A program made the translations under genes and the position numbers. From Dermatemys mawii (taxonomy: Eukaryota > Chordata > Testudines > Dermatemydidae): a stretch of DNA of 64,000 bases. Below the pieces are notes generated by a model that saw only the letters and a list, made by a program, of their open reading frames with translations, was not told where the DNA came from and did no database searches. How positions within the stretch are numbered: the first letter of the stretch is position 1; the number at the start of each line of letters is the position of its first letter. Location: contig ML677341.1 in NCBI GenBank assembly GCA_007922305.1, forward strand, positions 67,040,409 to 67,104,408, written 5' to 3'. Shown piece by piece: positions 1 to 12,700 of the stretch.

Positions 1-1912
1 ATAATTGGCTTCTCACTGACAGAAACAGTTTTTAATGTTACTCTTCTCAGGAATGGAGATTACATTAAAGATCCTGTACTTTGAATGCCATAGCAAGTGC
101 TGAAAATTCATATTGAGCAAATGTAGGAAATGATTATTGTTGCTTTCTATCAGTAACAGGCTTACAGGAAATAACCACTGGCTTTAATGGAGACTTCTGT
201 TGTTAGAAAAAAGAAACAGAGAATAGCTACAGGAAAAGTAGCATGTGTTGTGGTGTTCACATGGAGATTCAGGGACTAAATTTGATCCCAGTGTAATAAT
301 AAAGGAGTGCAGGTCAACAATATTTATCCATCCTTAGCCAAATATTGCATGGGACTAAAGGGCTAAAGAATCAACTCTTCTGTGTAGTTTTTATAACTAT
401 TACTGAGTTGTAACATACGTTATTGTGGCCAAATCTTTGCATCAGTCACTCAAGTATTAAAGAATTAGTATGTCTTCTACCTGGGGTTCTAATGAATTCA
501 AACCTAGCACAATACTATATTAAACCTAAAACTAGTCAATGTGTATGTTTTGTTTTAAACTCCTTCCTGATTTGCAAGAGGTTTTCAATAAGATTGAAAG
601 GTCATGCCTTTTCCCTCGCTAAAGACTGAGATACGCCGTTTGAGATGCCTTCAGAGCTTTTTTGCAATAGATGAAATAGAGCCATGTTAACAGAAACATG
701 ATGGAAACTAACTGCTATAAATGAAACTGAAAAAGAAACATGGTTCATATTCTAAAGAACTGGCTAGTGCATGTGTACAGCAGTCCTCTGCTAGGCAGAA
801 TTAGAATACTGCAATTTGGCTTGCAAGTCCTATGTTGTGAATAGCTAAGATCCAGGCACGAGTGTGGCAGGGCCCTGGGCTTCTGAAGAAAGACTGTTCT
901 GGCTACTCCCATGAGGGTCTCAGTAGACACAGTGTGCAGCATTGTGACAATCAGAAGTCATAGTCTTGTTCCAATCTAGCGGTAATATCATTAGAAGTAA
1001 AATAGTTGGCTGTATATGTAGATAGTGATAATAGTTTTAACATACCAAAAACATGCCGGGAGCAACGTTATGCCTTTGCACCAGTAATGAACCTTTATGA
1101 CCTGTAAATTCATCCGCAGAGGTGATGTCATATTTGAGGAGACGATAGGAATCCAGGCGACCCTGAAGCAACATAGGAAGGGCAATTATAGAAATATGTA
1201 GGCTCTTACTCTTATTCTACCAATCACCAGTGCATAATATTCCCTCTGCACAGATCCTGATGAGCTGAACTGAACTAATTATCTTTGTGACTGAGGAAGG
1301 CAGCTGTTCTGAGCACACTTGTTTTTGGAGATAGTATTCATAATTGTTAGATTTCTCCTTGTAGGTTAATTTGCCACTTCTTCAAAGAAGCCATTTCTGT
1401 AAGTTTAAAATTAAATCTACTGCTCATGAAAGGACAGATGGCAGCTAGCTATGGTGCTAGCTTCTCATCTAGTTCTCAATGTACTGGCATCCTCACTTTC
1501 AAAATACTAGTGATCCTACTGCTAGCATGAAGGAACTGACTAGAAGGCTGGAGTATAGGATTTAATGAAGTGGATGAATATCCGGGGGACTAGGATGGAA
1601 AACACAAAACCCCATTTTTATTGGTGACTCAAGTGGGATTTGAACCCAGGTCTCCAGAAGGGAAGAGCAATGTGCACATAGGAATACACCTGTACCCAGG
1701 AGCCTCTTTCCCTGTTTTTTGTGTGGAACCACATGCATGGCACTCAGCCTGACATGAAATTGTTAGCAGATACTTAACAGTGGTGCCAGTTCTATTCCTG
1801 TTTGCAGACTCGAGGTATTAAATTTGTATTTGATCCAGCCTCCGCTTTTAAACTTCTTGGATGAAAATCCTGGCCCCACTGAAGTCAAAGGAAGTTCTCC
1901 TATTGACTTTAT
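1..1912. other. Flank left of the C3orf20-like gene, no gene found
   Basis: AT-rich unique-looking sequence. A short tRNA-SINE-like word (GGGATTTGAACCCAGGTCTC near 1629) hints at a MIR remnant, and 1850-1912 carries the ancient reptile repeat with self-complementary words such as GAAGTCAA. The missing last exon(s) of the minus-strand gene were looked for here and not recognised. Confidence 0.4.
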
Positions 1913-2041
1913 TATAGGGTGACAAGACAGCAAGTGTGGAGAAACTGGGACATGGGTTGGGGGTAATAGGAGCCTATATAAGAAAAAGACCCAAAAATCA
2001 GGACTGTCCCTATAAAATCGGGACATCTGGTCACCCTAGTT
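1913..2041. repeat. Short DNA-transposon (MITE-like) with CACCCTA ends
   Basis: About 128 bp starting TAGGGTGACAAGACAGCA and ending ACATCTGGTCACCCTAG. The ends are inverted copies of AGGGTGACNAGA. The interior has CCTATATAAG and paired GGGAC words. It is a recurrent non-autonomous element type in turtle DNA. Confidence 0.65.
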
Positions 2042-2597
2042 CAACAGGACCAGAATTTCACCCTTTATATTCTATTTTTTCCAAACATAGATTAATTAAA
2101 ATGTATATGTACTATGGGGTCAATTTCAGAGGGGTTATAAGTTACACATCAGTAAGGACCTGTTCAGGTGCTTAAACTGGTGTTATGTACACATCAATCA
2201 AGGCAACAACTATGTGGGATTTTCTGAAATCCTCCCAAGCTTGTTCCAGCAGCTCCAGCAATGCTAGTAATGGTGGGAAGCATTAGTGTAGCTTAGCCGC
2301 TGGCACTTTTTTAGCATCATGCTATCTAAGAACTAGATAACATGACGACAGAAACATCTGGATCAGATTTCTGCTAGTGCTCTATTCCCAGAGTTTCTGG
2401 GGAAAACATTCAGGAAATCCTCATTGCAGACAAGGCCCTAGAGACTGGGAGAAAAATGAAGCAAGACACAGCAATAAAAGTGTGCAAGTTAAAGTAGCCA
2501 CCATGCACTATTCTGTCTCCAATTTTTAACCTGCATCTTGTTCCAGTCCCTTTGTACATAGGTTGCATCAACACAGTTGCTCATGCCCACTCTGTGA

Positions 2598-2860
2598 CAT
2601 GTACCTTACACCAGCTGTTCTCAACTAGAGGTCTGGGGCCTCCTAGGGGACAGTGAGCTGGTTTCAGGGGCTCTGCCAAAATAAACCGGGGAGCAGGCCA
2701 GTGTTCAGACTCCATATGGCTCAGGGCCAAAAGCCCAAGCCACACGGGGCTGAAGCTAAAACCCAAGCAACTCAGCTTTGCGAGGCACTTTGTGGTGTGG
2801 GCCACAGGCAGTTGCCCTGCTGGCTCCCCTCTAACACCTGCCTTGGGTTTTTAATCTACT
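2598..2860. repeat. Dispersed repeat beginning GTTCTCAAC
   Basis: Sequence from the CAGCTGTTCTCAACTAGAGG word onward resembles the start of the 39383-39790 segment (GGGGTTCTCAACCT). Both are followed by G-rich text with CAGGGGGCC-type words. It is a diverged member of one interspersed family; the family name is not known to me. Confidence 0.45.
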
Positions 2861-2865
2861 GGATA

Positions 2866-3188
2866 TGCAGAAACACAGGAACTGACTCTGTGGGTGCTCC
2901 TGCCTTGCCTCACCTCACCTCCTCCACTGCCACGTCCCCGCTCCTTCATCTACCTCCCAGTGCTTGCTGCTGCCAAACAGCTGTAGCAAGCTCCAGGAGG
3001 GAGAAGGGAGGAGCAGGAATGTGGCATTCTCAGGGGAGGAGGCAGGGCCAGGGCAGAGATTTGGGGAAGGAGTCGAATAGGGCAAGGAGGAGGTGGAGTT
3101 GGGGTGGGGATTTTGGGGATGGGGATGGGTGGGACAAGGTCAGAGGGGGTCAAGCACCCCCTGGCACCAGTAAAAGTTAGCACCTATG
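2866..3188. repeat. GC-rich dispersed repeat, copy 1
   Basis: Runs from AACACAGGAACTGACTCTGT to AGCACCTATGTG. The 38994-39230 segment has the same beginning (ACAGGCACTGACTCCGTGAG) and the same end (AGTAGGCACCTATGTG), so these are two copies of one family. The long open frame across it is a by-product of high GC and is not a gene. Confidence 0.7.
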
Positions 3189-3492
3189 TGCAGAAAAAAC
3201 AGTTGTTATGGCACAGATGGGCTGTGAGGGGCTTTTCTGGGGGTTGTGCTCAGAACAAAAAAGGAGAAAGCCTGCCTTATACCGTACTAAACTTGACCCC
3301 ATAAATGTGAAGAGAAAGTCTTTAGATGAATTTACTACTCTATATTCTCCTAGCTGTGCAAATGCATTGAGTACACAAATGGTGAGAGAGAGTATTGTTC
3401 AAATTTTGGTTACAGGAAAAACAGCAAATGGATCCAAGGGTGGTTTTTTAAAAAAACAATTTTCAAATGTGCAAAACTCCAATGAAACCCAC

Positions 3493-3772
3493 CTGAATAC
3501 ATGGCATACTGCGGTTCCTGTTCTTCCTCTCGTGGAGCTGCTCTAATTTGTCTTCATTTGGATCCCCATTTGTTTTCAGCGAAGAAGACACACAGACCAC
3601 CATGATTTGTTCCAGGGCAGACATCTGGTTGTTAATAAGATGATCATACTCCAGATCTGATACATATGGAATCTGATGATTACTACATCTGCATATCTTT
3701 CCTTCCTGCCCCACCAGTATTCGCCGAAGGACGACAGGGCAAGCACTATGGGATGTAAACCATAGCTTATCG
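3493..3772 (-). CDS. C3orf20-like exon 10 (last coding exon seen)
   Basis: This 280-nt exon has acceptor CATGACAG| and donor ATTCAG|GTGGGT. It encodes [20 protein letters not shown], a Cys-x-Cys segment (KICRCSN), [16 protein letters not shown] and QIMVVCV, then a charged tail ending RSMPCIQ in phase 0. A good donor at its end shows that at least one more coding exon follows. I could not find one between 1 and 3492. Confidence 0.84.
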
Positions 3773-6700
3773 CTGTCATGAGAAATAGAAAGCAAAGGGT
3801 GAGAAATTAGAGGGCAAGTCAAGGCTTTGGTCTTATAGTGAAAACAGAAGCAAGTTAAATAGAATGTCAAATAAACTGAATACAAAGAACAGCATCTTTT
3901 AAACCATAATCTGTAAACAGCACAGCAAGGTCAAACCTACATTTTCTGAACTCTGCTTAATCAGCATGCACATCCAGTTGAAGGGCTGACGTTCCCAGAG
4001 GTGTGACTGATCCTCTGATGCTGTGGCGTTCCTGAATCCTTCAGGAGCAGAGCTGCTGAGCTCACCAGATGGGAAAGCTGGATGGTGCTCTCCCTAACTG
4101 GAGGAGCTGGCCAAGTAAGCTTTGAAAACTGCTCAACCCTGAATGCAGACTTCAAAGTCTGCTGGTCTGACTCCCTGGTTTTCTGCAGGTCTCACATGCA
4201 CCTCATGCTCTTAGACAGCCAGTTGTAGTGTATTTATGTTTTAATCATTTAGTCCCAGAAGCTGAGCATGGATTGTGTGGGTATTAGTGTTACTGGTCCC
4301 ACAAAGGTAGTGTGAAGCTTAGATCATGTTTGAAAAGCCCTTGGATGACATGTGCAAAGCTATCACCCTATTTCTTGGGAAAATGCCCAAGTACTATCTC
4401 ACTGCAGGCTTGCACACAACTTCAGCAAAAGAGAACGTGCCACGCCCGCTTCACAACATGATTTCTTCACAGCAGGCAAATCTTTTCTAAGGTGTGGGCA
4501 ACACGAAGAATTTTGAAGCCTACGGGTCTGAGCCACAGGCCTTTGACGTTAATGGTAAGACTCCCATTGTTATCAGAGCATGTTGGATCAGTCCCTCTAT
4601 AAGTGTAGCAGGAGTAAGGAATTGCAATGAAAAGAGCTATGAGGAAATGTTGGCTTGAATCCGATGCTTATACCTTGTATATTGTATGGTGTAAGGCGTG
4701 GAAGGCCTGATTTTTAGGGAAATAACAGAAGGATCAGAAACAAGTGTGAAGGAGGGTCAACAGAAGAGGGGATCTCGTATACAAGAGGAAGACAACAGAC
4801 ATTTGTGTTAATCTATGTATAATATAGATGTAAAACGGTTATTATTCCATGTTACCATTCTGGAGTCAAAAAGAAACCAGTTGAGCTTTTGTGTCATGGT
4901 TCATGATATCAGATTGGCTCATGGAATTAGACTGGTCACGTGTAAATTAGAATACATTGTTCCTTTACCCATGCTGGGGCATCATTGAGCTTGTATATCA
5001 CAATTCAGTTAAATAAAATTAAAATACAGTGCAAATTTGCTTTAAGGAAACAGCTAATGGAACCTCTGGATCAGTAAAAATGGCAGCAAATCCTCAACAG
5101 GCAGAAGTAGTGGAATGTGACAGTCTCATTATACATCACCACCTTCGCCACAGATATCTCAAGTATGACAACAGTAAATTACTTTGGTTTATGGAGTTAC
5201 TATGATTCCTAATGTATTATAATGAAATAATAGGTAATGGTGTTGAAACACAGGAAAAACAAATAGTTTGTAAGATGCTTATCCAGCTCCAGAAATGGCT
5301 AGTCAGTAAGTCACTAAGGGTACATCTTCACTACCTGCCGGATCGGTGGGTAGCAATCGATCTGTTAGCAATCGATTTCTCACGTCTTGTGAAGACATGA
5401 GAAATCGATCGCCCGCAGCACCCCGTCGACTCCCGTAACTCCAGCTTAACGCGAGGTGCAAGCCGGAGTCAACAGGGGAGCGCGCTGCCACCATGAGGAT
5501 GGCAGGTAAGTCAGCTGAAGATACGTCGACTTCAGCTACATTATTCACGTAGCTGAAGTTGAGTATCTTCAGTCAATTCCGCCCCCAGTGAAGACCAGCC
5601 CTAAGAATCAACATTGTCCAGTTCCGACTCAGATGTCCTTACCCAGATAAGTAGAAGTTTTGTAATACAGGAGTGTATTTATTTAAACTGAACTGAGGCA
5701 CATTTGGTTGATCTGGTTTGATATTGCTGTTTACTAAAGAGGAAATTCTGCAAGAGAAAATAACAGTAAATAATCAGTAGCTTAAATGTCAGGAAAACAA
5801 AGCAGATAAGTGTTCTGCAGTACTAAGATATAGCTATATATGGTGCATATACATAAGTGAAATCCTTTTTCAATTAACTGATAATGATGTCATCTGTTAT
5901 GTACTGGTGTGAACGACAGGTTAATGGGAGTTATATAACTGGCACTCTAGGCAGAGCAGAACTAAATCTCAAGTTTTCTTAGGCATCATGCAAGTTAATA
6001 TTGCCCACGTGAAGTCATTTGGGAGATTTGGGGATTTAAAAGGCAAGATTTGGGGCTTTAAAAGGCAAGATTTTCAGGTCTGAGCTGTCATGTGTCTGTA
6101 CAACACACAGAAACATAAGAACAGCCATACTGGGTCAGACCAATGTTCCACATAGCCCAGTATCCTGTCTTCAGACAGTGGCCAATGCCAGAGGCTTCAG
6201 AGTGAATCAGTAGAACTGGGCAACTATTGAATGATCCATTCCCTGTTGTCCACTCCCAGCTTCTGGCAAACAGAGGCTCAGGACACCCCTTGTGTGAAGA
6301 AGTACTTCCTTTTCTTTGTTTTCTCCTGCCTATTAATTTAATTGTGTGACCCCTGGTTCTTGTGTTGTGTGAAAGGGTAAATAACACTTTTTCTCCACAC
6401 CAGTCATGATTTTATAGACCTCTCATATCCCGCCTTAGTCATCTCTTTTCTAAGATGAAATTCCCAGTTTTTTTAAATCTCTCCTCATATGGAAATTGTT
6501 CCATGCCCCTAATAATTTTTGTTGCCTCTCTCTGCACCTTTTCTAATTCTAATATATATTTTTTGAGATGGGGTGACCAGAACTACATGCAATATTCATG
6601 GTATGCGTGTTCCTTGGATTTATAAAATGACATGATATTTTCGGTCTTATTATCTATCCCTTTCCTACTGGTTCTTAATATTATTAACTTTTTTGACTAT

Positions 6701-9700
6701 GGCTACACATTAAGTGGATGTTTTTCCAGAACCACCCACAAAGACTCCAAGATCTCTTTCTGGCACTATGGTGCCCCACTCCTGAATGAAGCTGTTGGAT
6801 ATTATCATAATATAAAGGTACGAAAGAATCGGTTCTATTATCTATGCTGATAATTAAGCTTAATTAGAATAACCTAAAATTCACCATAATGCACAATTAA
6901 GTTATCATAATAGAAACATTTCAGGGGGCAGTGGGAAATGGTTTTATTTTTTTACCTGAGAGAATAAGGCGACAGCTCCCACTGCATGTTATGAGCAGGA
7001 GCTGATTGAAAACGAGCTAGCAGGAAAGAGCTGTCTGACTCATGAGCTCCACTGTCCTCTCTGTTCTTCTCTTGTGCTCTGTGTACAATTGAGGTAGCCA
7101 GGGGAGCAGCTGCAGACTGCACTGTGCATTTTCGTAAAGCTCTCCGAGGAAGGCCAGGAGTTTTGTGAATGTGTGGCGAGTCAATTTCTGAAATACACCA
7201 CCACCACCACCACATCATAGATGTCAGTCTTAGGAGACAAAAAAAAAACCAAACAAACCAACAAAAACAAAGCCCTTCTGCAACTGCCTGTGGTCATGTG
7301 CCTGTAAGTGGAACTTTTCCACTGTGTATTCAGGAGCACAAGACTACCTATGAAATTAAGTCCAAATTCTTTCCTCAGGTAAGAGATCTTGGTTCTAATA
7401 TTTTTCACATGCTCCTGGATCTGGCAGTTTTGAGAGAGATTTTGCTCTTAGTGTGCAGGACTGGTTATTGTACCGGATGTAACTTTGGTTGGTAGTAAAA
7501 ACTGCAACCAAACCTATGTTTTTGCTATACTGGTGACTACTTTTATGCATGGGAACTGATACAAATCATCAGGATTAACAATATTGATAAGATATAAGAG
7601 AAAAGAAATAGTATCTAAGGAAGATATTCAAATTCATGTTCCTTACACAACGGTTCAAATATTATGGAATGTTTCTCTTTGGAGGGAATCAAATACAGAG
7701 ATTACAAAATACAGGGATTGCCCGATTATACTGAAAGGGAAGACCATGGTTTCATGGATTTAGTTTAAGAAATTTCTTGTGCAGCCACTGCTCAATGGGC
7801 GAAATTCATGCCTTTGCAAAGGACCAGCACGAGGTCTATACATCACTTTAGTTCCTCTTAAATGACCAAACATGGCTTAAGTAGTGCATAATTCATACTT
7901 TGGCCCAATGCCCAGACATGAATTTCATGCAGAAACAGGAATTCCAATATAAATTAATGTATTATTATATTGTACTGCTTAAATATAGTAGCAAATGTGT
8001 TTGGAATATCTAGCTCCAAAGAAACCCATTAAGATAAGTTTTTAAAAAACAAAGACTATTTCTTTCCCTAACCTTAAACGCTAACAAAAGTTACAGTGCC
8101 ACTGACCCACCGAAATGTGACACTGTCATAAGTGCCTTCCTCATTACAGGCCAGAACTCACCTCTCTTGCTCACCTCGAGCGATACCCTACTCCACAGTC
8201 AGCTTGGCTTCACAGGACACTTTTGTGTGAATAACTGTTCACTAGTGTGCACAATCTGCCCTTCTCTCTGTTTCATGCACAATATTTTAAAGCCAAAAAG
8301 CCACTCTATAAAATTAAGTCTTGATCTGATCTGAAACTGCAGATCAAGAAGAGAAAGGACAGGTCTGGAGCTATTTTGTCCATTGTGGTACCTGCTGAAG
8401 TAAAAGCAAACTGAAAACTATTAAAATCATCACTAGAATTTTTTCTTTAGTGACTGACCAAAAACCATTCGATAATGCTCCAGCCAGTCATCCAAAATAG
8501 TCTTGATCTTCCGCTGCAGTTTTCTTAATTCTCTGGCTGCACTGAAGTCATTTATATGTCTTACGTTCTCCTCTGGAATTTCAAGTGTCTGCACCAACTC
8601 TGATAACTTTGGCTTTTTTTGAAAAATAGAAAAAACACAGTTAAAAATTATATTTGATGTTTAATGCTGCCAAAACAGCCTTGAAATAATGGTATAAATA
8701 GGGCTGTCAAGAGATTAAAAAATTGTGATTAATTGCACTGTTAATAGAAAAGCATTTATTTAAATATTTTGGATGTTTTCTACATCTTTAAATATACTGA
8801 TTTCAATTACAACATAGAATACACAGTGTACAGTGCTCACTTTATTTTTGATTACAAATATTTGTACTGTAAAAACCAAAAAGCATATTTCAATTCACCT
8901 AATACAAGTATTATACTGCAATCTCTTTATCATGAAAGTTGAACTTACTAATGTAGAATTATGTACAAAAAATAACTGCATTCAGAAATAAAACAATGGA
9001 GAACTTTAGAGCCTACAAGTTCATTTAGTTCTACTTCAGCCAATAGCTCAGACAAACAAGTTTGGTTAGAATTTGCAGGAGATAATCCTGCCCGCTTCTT
9101 GTTTACAGTGTCACCTGAAAGTGAGAACAGGAGTTTGCATGGCACTATTGTAGCCAGCATCACAAGGTATTTACGTGCCAGATGTGCTAAAGATTCATAG
9201 ATCCCCTCATGCTTCAACCGCCATTCCAGAGGACATGCTGATAACCTGCTTGATAACAATCCAAAGCAGAACGGACTGATGCATGTTCATTTTTATCATC
9301 TGAGCCACCAGCAAAAGATTAATTTTCTCTTTTGGTGGTTCGGGTTCCGCATCGGAGAGTTGCTCTTTTTCAGACATCTGAAAGCATGCACCACACCTCG
9401 TCTTTCTCAGATGCTGGAAGGCGCTTCAGATTCTTAAACCTTGGGTCGAATGCTGTAACTATCCTTACAAATCTCACATTGCACTCTTCTCTGCACTTCG
9501 TCAAATTTGCAGTGAAAGTGTTCTTAAAATGAACATGTGCTGGATCATCATCCGAGACTGTTATTAGATTAAATATCTGGCAGAATATGGGTAAAACAGA
9601 ACAGGAAACATACAATTCTTCCCTATGGAGTTCAGTCACAAATTTAATTAACACATTATTTTTTTAATGAGCATCATCAGCATAGAAGCATGTCCTTTGG

Positions 9701-12700
9701 AATGGTGGCTAAAGCATGAAGGGACATAAGAATGTTTAGCATACCTGCAGGGCCGGCTCTACGTATCTGCTGCCCCAAGCGTGGCACTGATGCGGCCTTT
9801 GGCGGCACACTTCTGGGAGGTCTGGCGGTCCTGCAAATTCAGCGATGTTTCTACGGGAGATCCTGGGAGGTCTGTGGGTCCCTTGGCTTCAGTGTGCCCG
9901 CCGCCAAAATGCTGCCGAATCCGCAGGATCAGCGGATCTCCTGCAGGCATGCCGCCGAAGGCCGCCTGACTGCCACCCTCATAGCATCCGGCAGGCCGTC
10001 CCCTGAATCTTGCCTCCCCAGGCACGCATTTGCTGCACTGGTCCTTGGAGCCTGGCATGTAAATACCTTGCAACGCTGGCTACAAAAGTGCCATGTGAAT
10101 GCCTGTTCTCACTTTCTCATAGTATAAATAAGAAGCAGACAGCATTATCTCCCCTAAATGTAGACAAACTTGTTTGTCTTAGCAATTGGCTGAACAAAAA
10201 GTAAGACTGAGTGGACATGCTTTAAAGTTTTACATTGTTTTGTTTTTGAGTGCAGTTATGTAATTTAAAAAAAAATCTACATTTGTAAGTTACTTTCACA
10301 ATAAAGAGATTGCACTACAGTACTTCTATAAGGTGAATTGAAAAATACTATTTCTTTTGTTTATAATTTTACCAGTGCAAATTTTTGTAATAAAAATATT
10401 ATAAAGTGAGCACTGTACACTTTCTGTTGCGTTTGTATTAGAAATCAATATATTTGAAAATGTAGAAAAACATCCAAAAATATTTAATCAATTTCAATTG
10501 GTATTCTATTGTTTAACCGTGCAATTAATCGCAATTAATTTTTTAATCACAGTTCATTTTGAGTTGAGCGTGAGTTAACTGCAATTAATTAACAGCCCTA
10601 GTTATATGTGAGACCTTTAATTTAAAAGCATATTTTGAATATAAGTTATCAGTAGAATGGGGAAATGGAGAAGACTTTTTCAAGGCCTCCCATGATTGGA
10701 AGTTAGCAGGCACTAGTAAATGCCACCATCTTCTAGTCTGATCCATTATACTGTGTAATCTAGTTGGGCATCATAATACATACTCTTAGTCCTCTGTTGT
10801 AGGATGCGAAAAGAAGGGTGTGGATGCTGCAAATTATACCAGAGTCTGCCACAGCTTGTTTGTCTGACTAGGCTGCTGCCAGTCCCATTGCTTCCTCACT
10901 CTATTGTTCAAAGACCTCCATTCTGGTTTTACGCGTATTGTGTAAAGTGCAGGAGGAAGAAATTATAGTGGCTCGATTAATCACTGAATTAACATTGCAA
11001 GTCAGCAGCTATTTGCATTTGGCTCTCAGCCTCTATTTTACACCTATTGACATCTCTCTTGGTATTTTTAATTGGAGAGTGGTTTCGTTAGGCATAACAA
11101 GTGTGAGGAGGCAGGACTGCCCAGAATCACAATGCAGACGGAGACATCGCTAATGTCAGTATTCTTTGGTGGGACTAGGATTCCATTCTGCCTGCTCTGA
11201 GAAGGTCCAGAGTTTTTGAAAATTCTGACACCAGGCATGTTCCTTCCTATGATGGCCCACCAAGACCTGCCTTATCATCCTTTTTGTTCACGTATAACTG
11301 GATTTGTTGGGAAGGGCACATGAGTCCCAGTATTAGCTTCAACAGAGTAAAGCAATGATAACTGATGGCACTTGACATTGAAAACATGAAGACCCACTTG
11401 GCTGGGGCTACATCTGGCCTCAAAGCTGCACTTCCGCTGATGAACATCAACTTCAAGTGCCAGACTAGGCTACTTTAGAAGGAGCAGGGAGATGTGTGAC
11501 TGTTGCTTTTCTCAGTTTCTGAATCACTGCAGGAGGAACACTCTCCAGTGCCTTGATGCAGCTGCCTCAGAAGTCTTGTAACAGATTTTCAGAAAGCGTC
11601 AGCACACATTGCTGTTCCTTGTACCAATATGATAGCATGAGCTGACACTTTCAGGGAGCATACTGTTTTCTGGGAAGAACTGCTTGGAAGTGACTCCTCC
11701 TGGGAACTGTCTGAAAAGCTCTGAGGCTGAAGAAGCCATGATGTAAGCAGCCACAATAAAGCTGGTGTTTGTTAATTAATCCTGCATCAGAGTAAAATCT
11801 TGTATGGTAGGTGATCCAAACACAATGAAGCATAAAACATAGTGGCAGAGCTAACGGAGTCCTAGACCATGGGACAGACTGTTCAGACTTGCACTGCAGA
11901 GAGCAGAATATTGCTGTGAGTACACTGGCTGTTTTACAAGACAAGGCTGATAACAGAAAACGGAAGGGCTGAAGCCTCCAGGGACATTAAACCAGCAACT
12001 CAGTGGCACCGGAACAGGGGTGTGGGTGGGGGGCAGAGGGCCATGGTCTTCCCATGGCCCGTCTACTTTTCACCTGGGCAGACCCCCCTAGAAAGAATGA
12101 AATGGTGGGAGGACATAATTTGTTTACCTGGGATCAGGCAGCTTAGGGGCGGGAGAAGGGTGAATAGACGAGTAGAGAACTGATTTAAAAGTTGTAGCAA
12201 ACACTTGCCATTTTGGAAATATTAAACATTCATTGATAAGAGGCCAGATAGCATGTGGGATATGAGAATCACAAGTACAAGACGGGTTGCTATGGGGAAA
12301 CTGTCTTAATTTGGGGGGAAAGCTTGGAGATGTGCAAGGCTGCAGAGAGGATTAGAACCCTGGAAGAGCAGTCAGGAGAAGCTGTCCATGCAATACATAA
12401 GAAAGAAATCAAACCCTGTACCACATTAGTAGATGACTAGGGTACAGACACATGCAAATAACATGGTAGAAAACACACAAGACAGAAAGAAAAGTGTCCA
12501 GCTTGTAGGGAAAATACCATATCTGTGACAAATGTAATCATTTTGCAGCCAAGTGTTGTCCAGAGGGAAGACAAACAAATCTAAAGTACACACAGTACCC
12601 AAAGAGAGCAACAGTGAGTATGAGGATATTATGTGGGTGACCAGACAGATGGTAAACACAGTGCAAGAAGATCCTAGTAAGCACCAGAAATAGTTGTATG

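Larger units (their letters stand above)
3773..6955 (-). other. Intron 9 of the C3orf20-like gene
   Basis: 3.2 kb. It holds a MITE (5319-5608) and a CR1 fragment (6108-6850). 3900-5300 shows no recognised element apart from a short open stretch from an ATG at 5081, which I could not assign. Confidence 0.6.

Noticed and set aside
2653..3180. 175-codon open frame on the plus strand
   Set aside because: Falls in a GC-rich dispersed repeat that recurs at 38994-39230; no domain, no splice signals.
1..3490. Expected last exon of the C3orf20-like gene
   Set aside because: Minus-strand frames here (745-942, 991-1185, 1763-2026) have no family motif and no fitting acceptor in phase 0.
5081..5206. 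Short open frame starting [15 protein letters not shown] on the plus strand
   Set aside because: Looks protein-like but is only about 40 codons, has no recognised family, and its borders do not fit the neighbouring gene.
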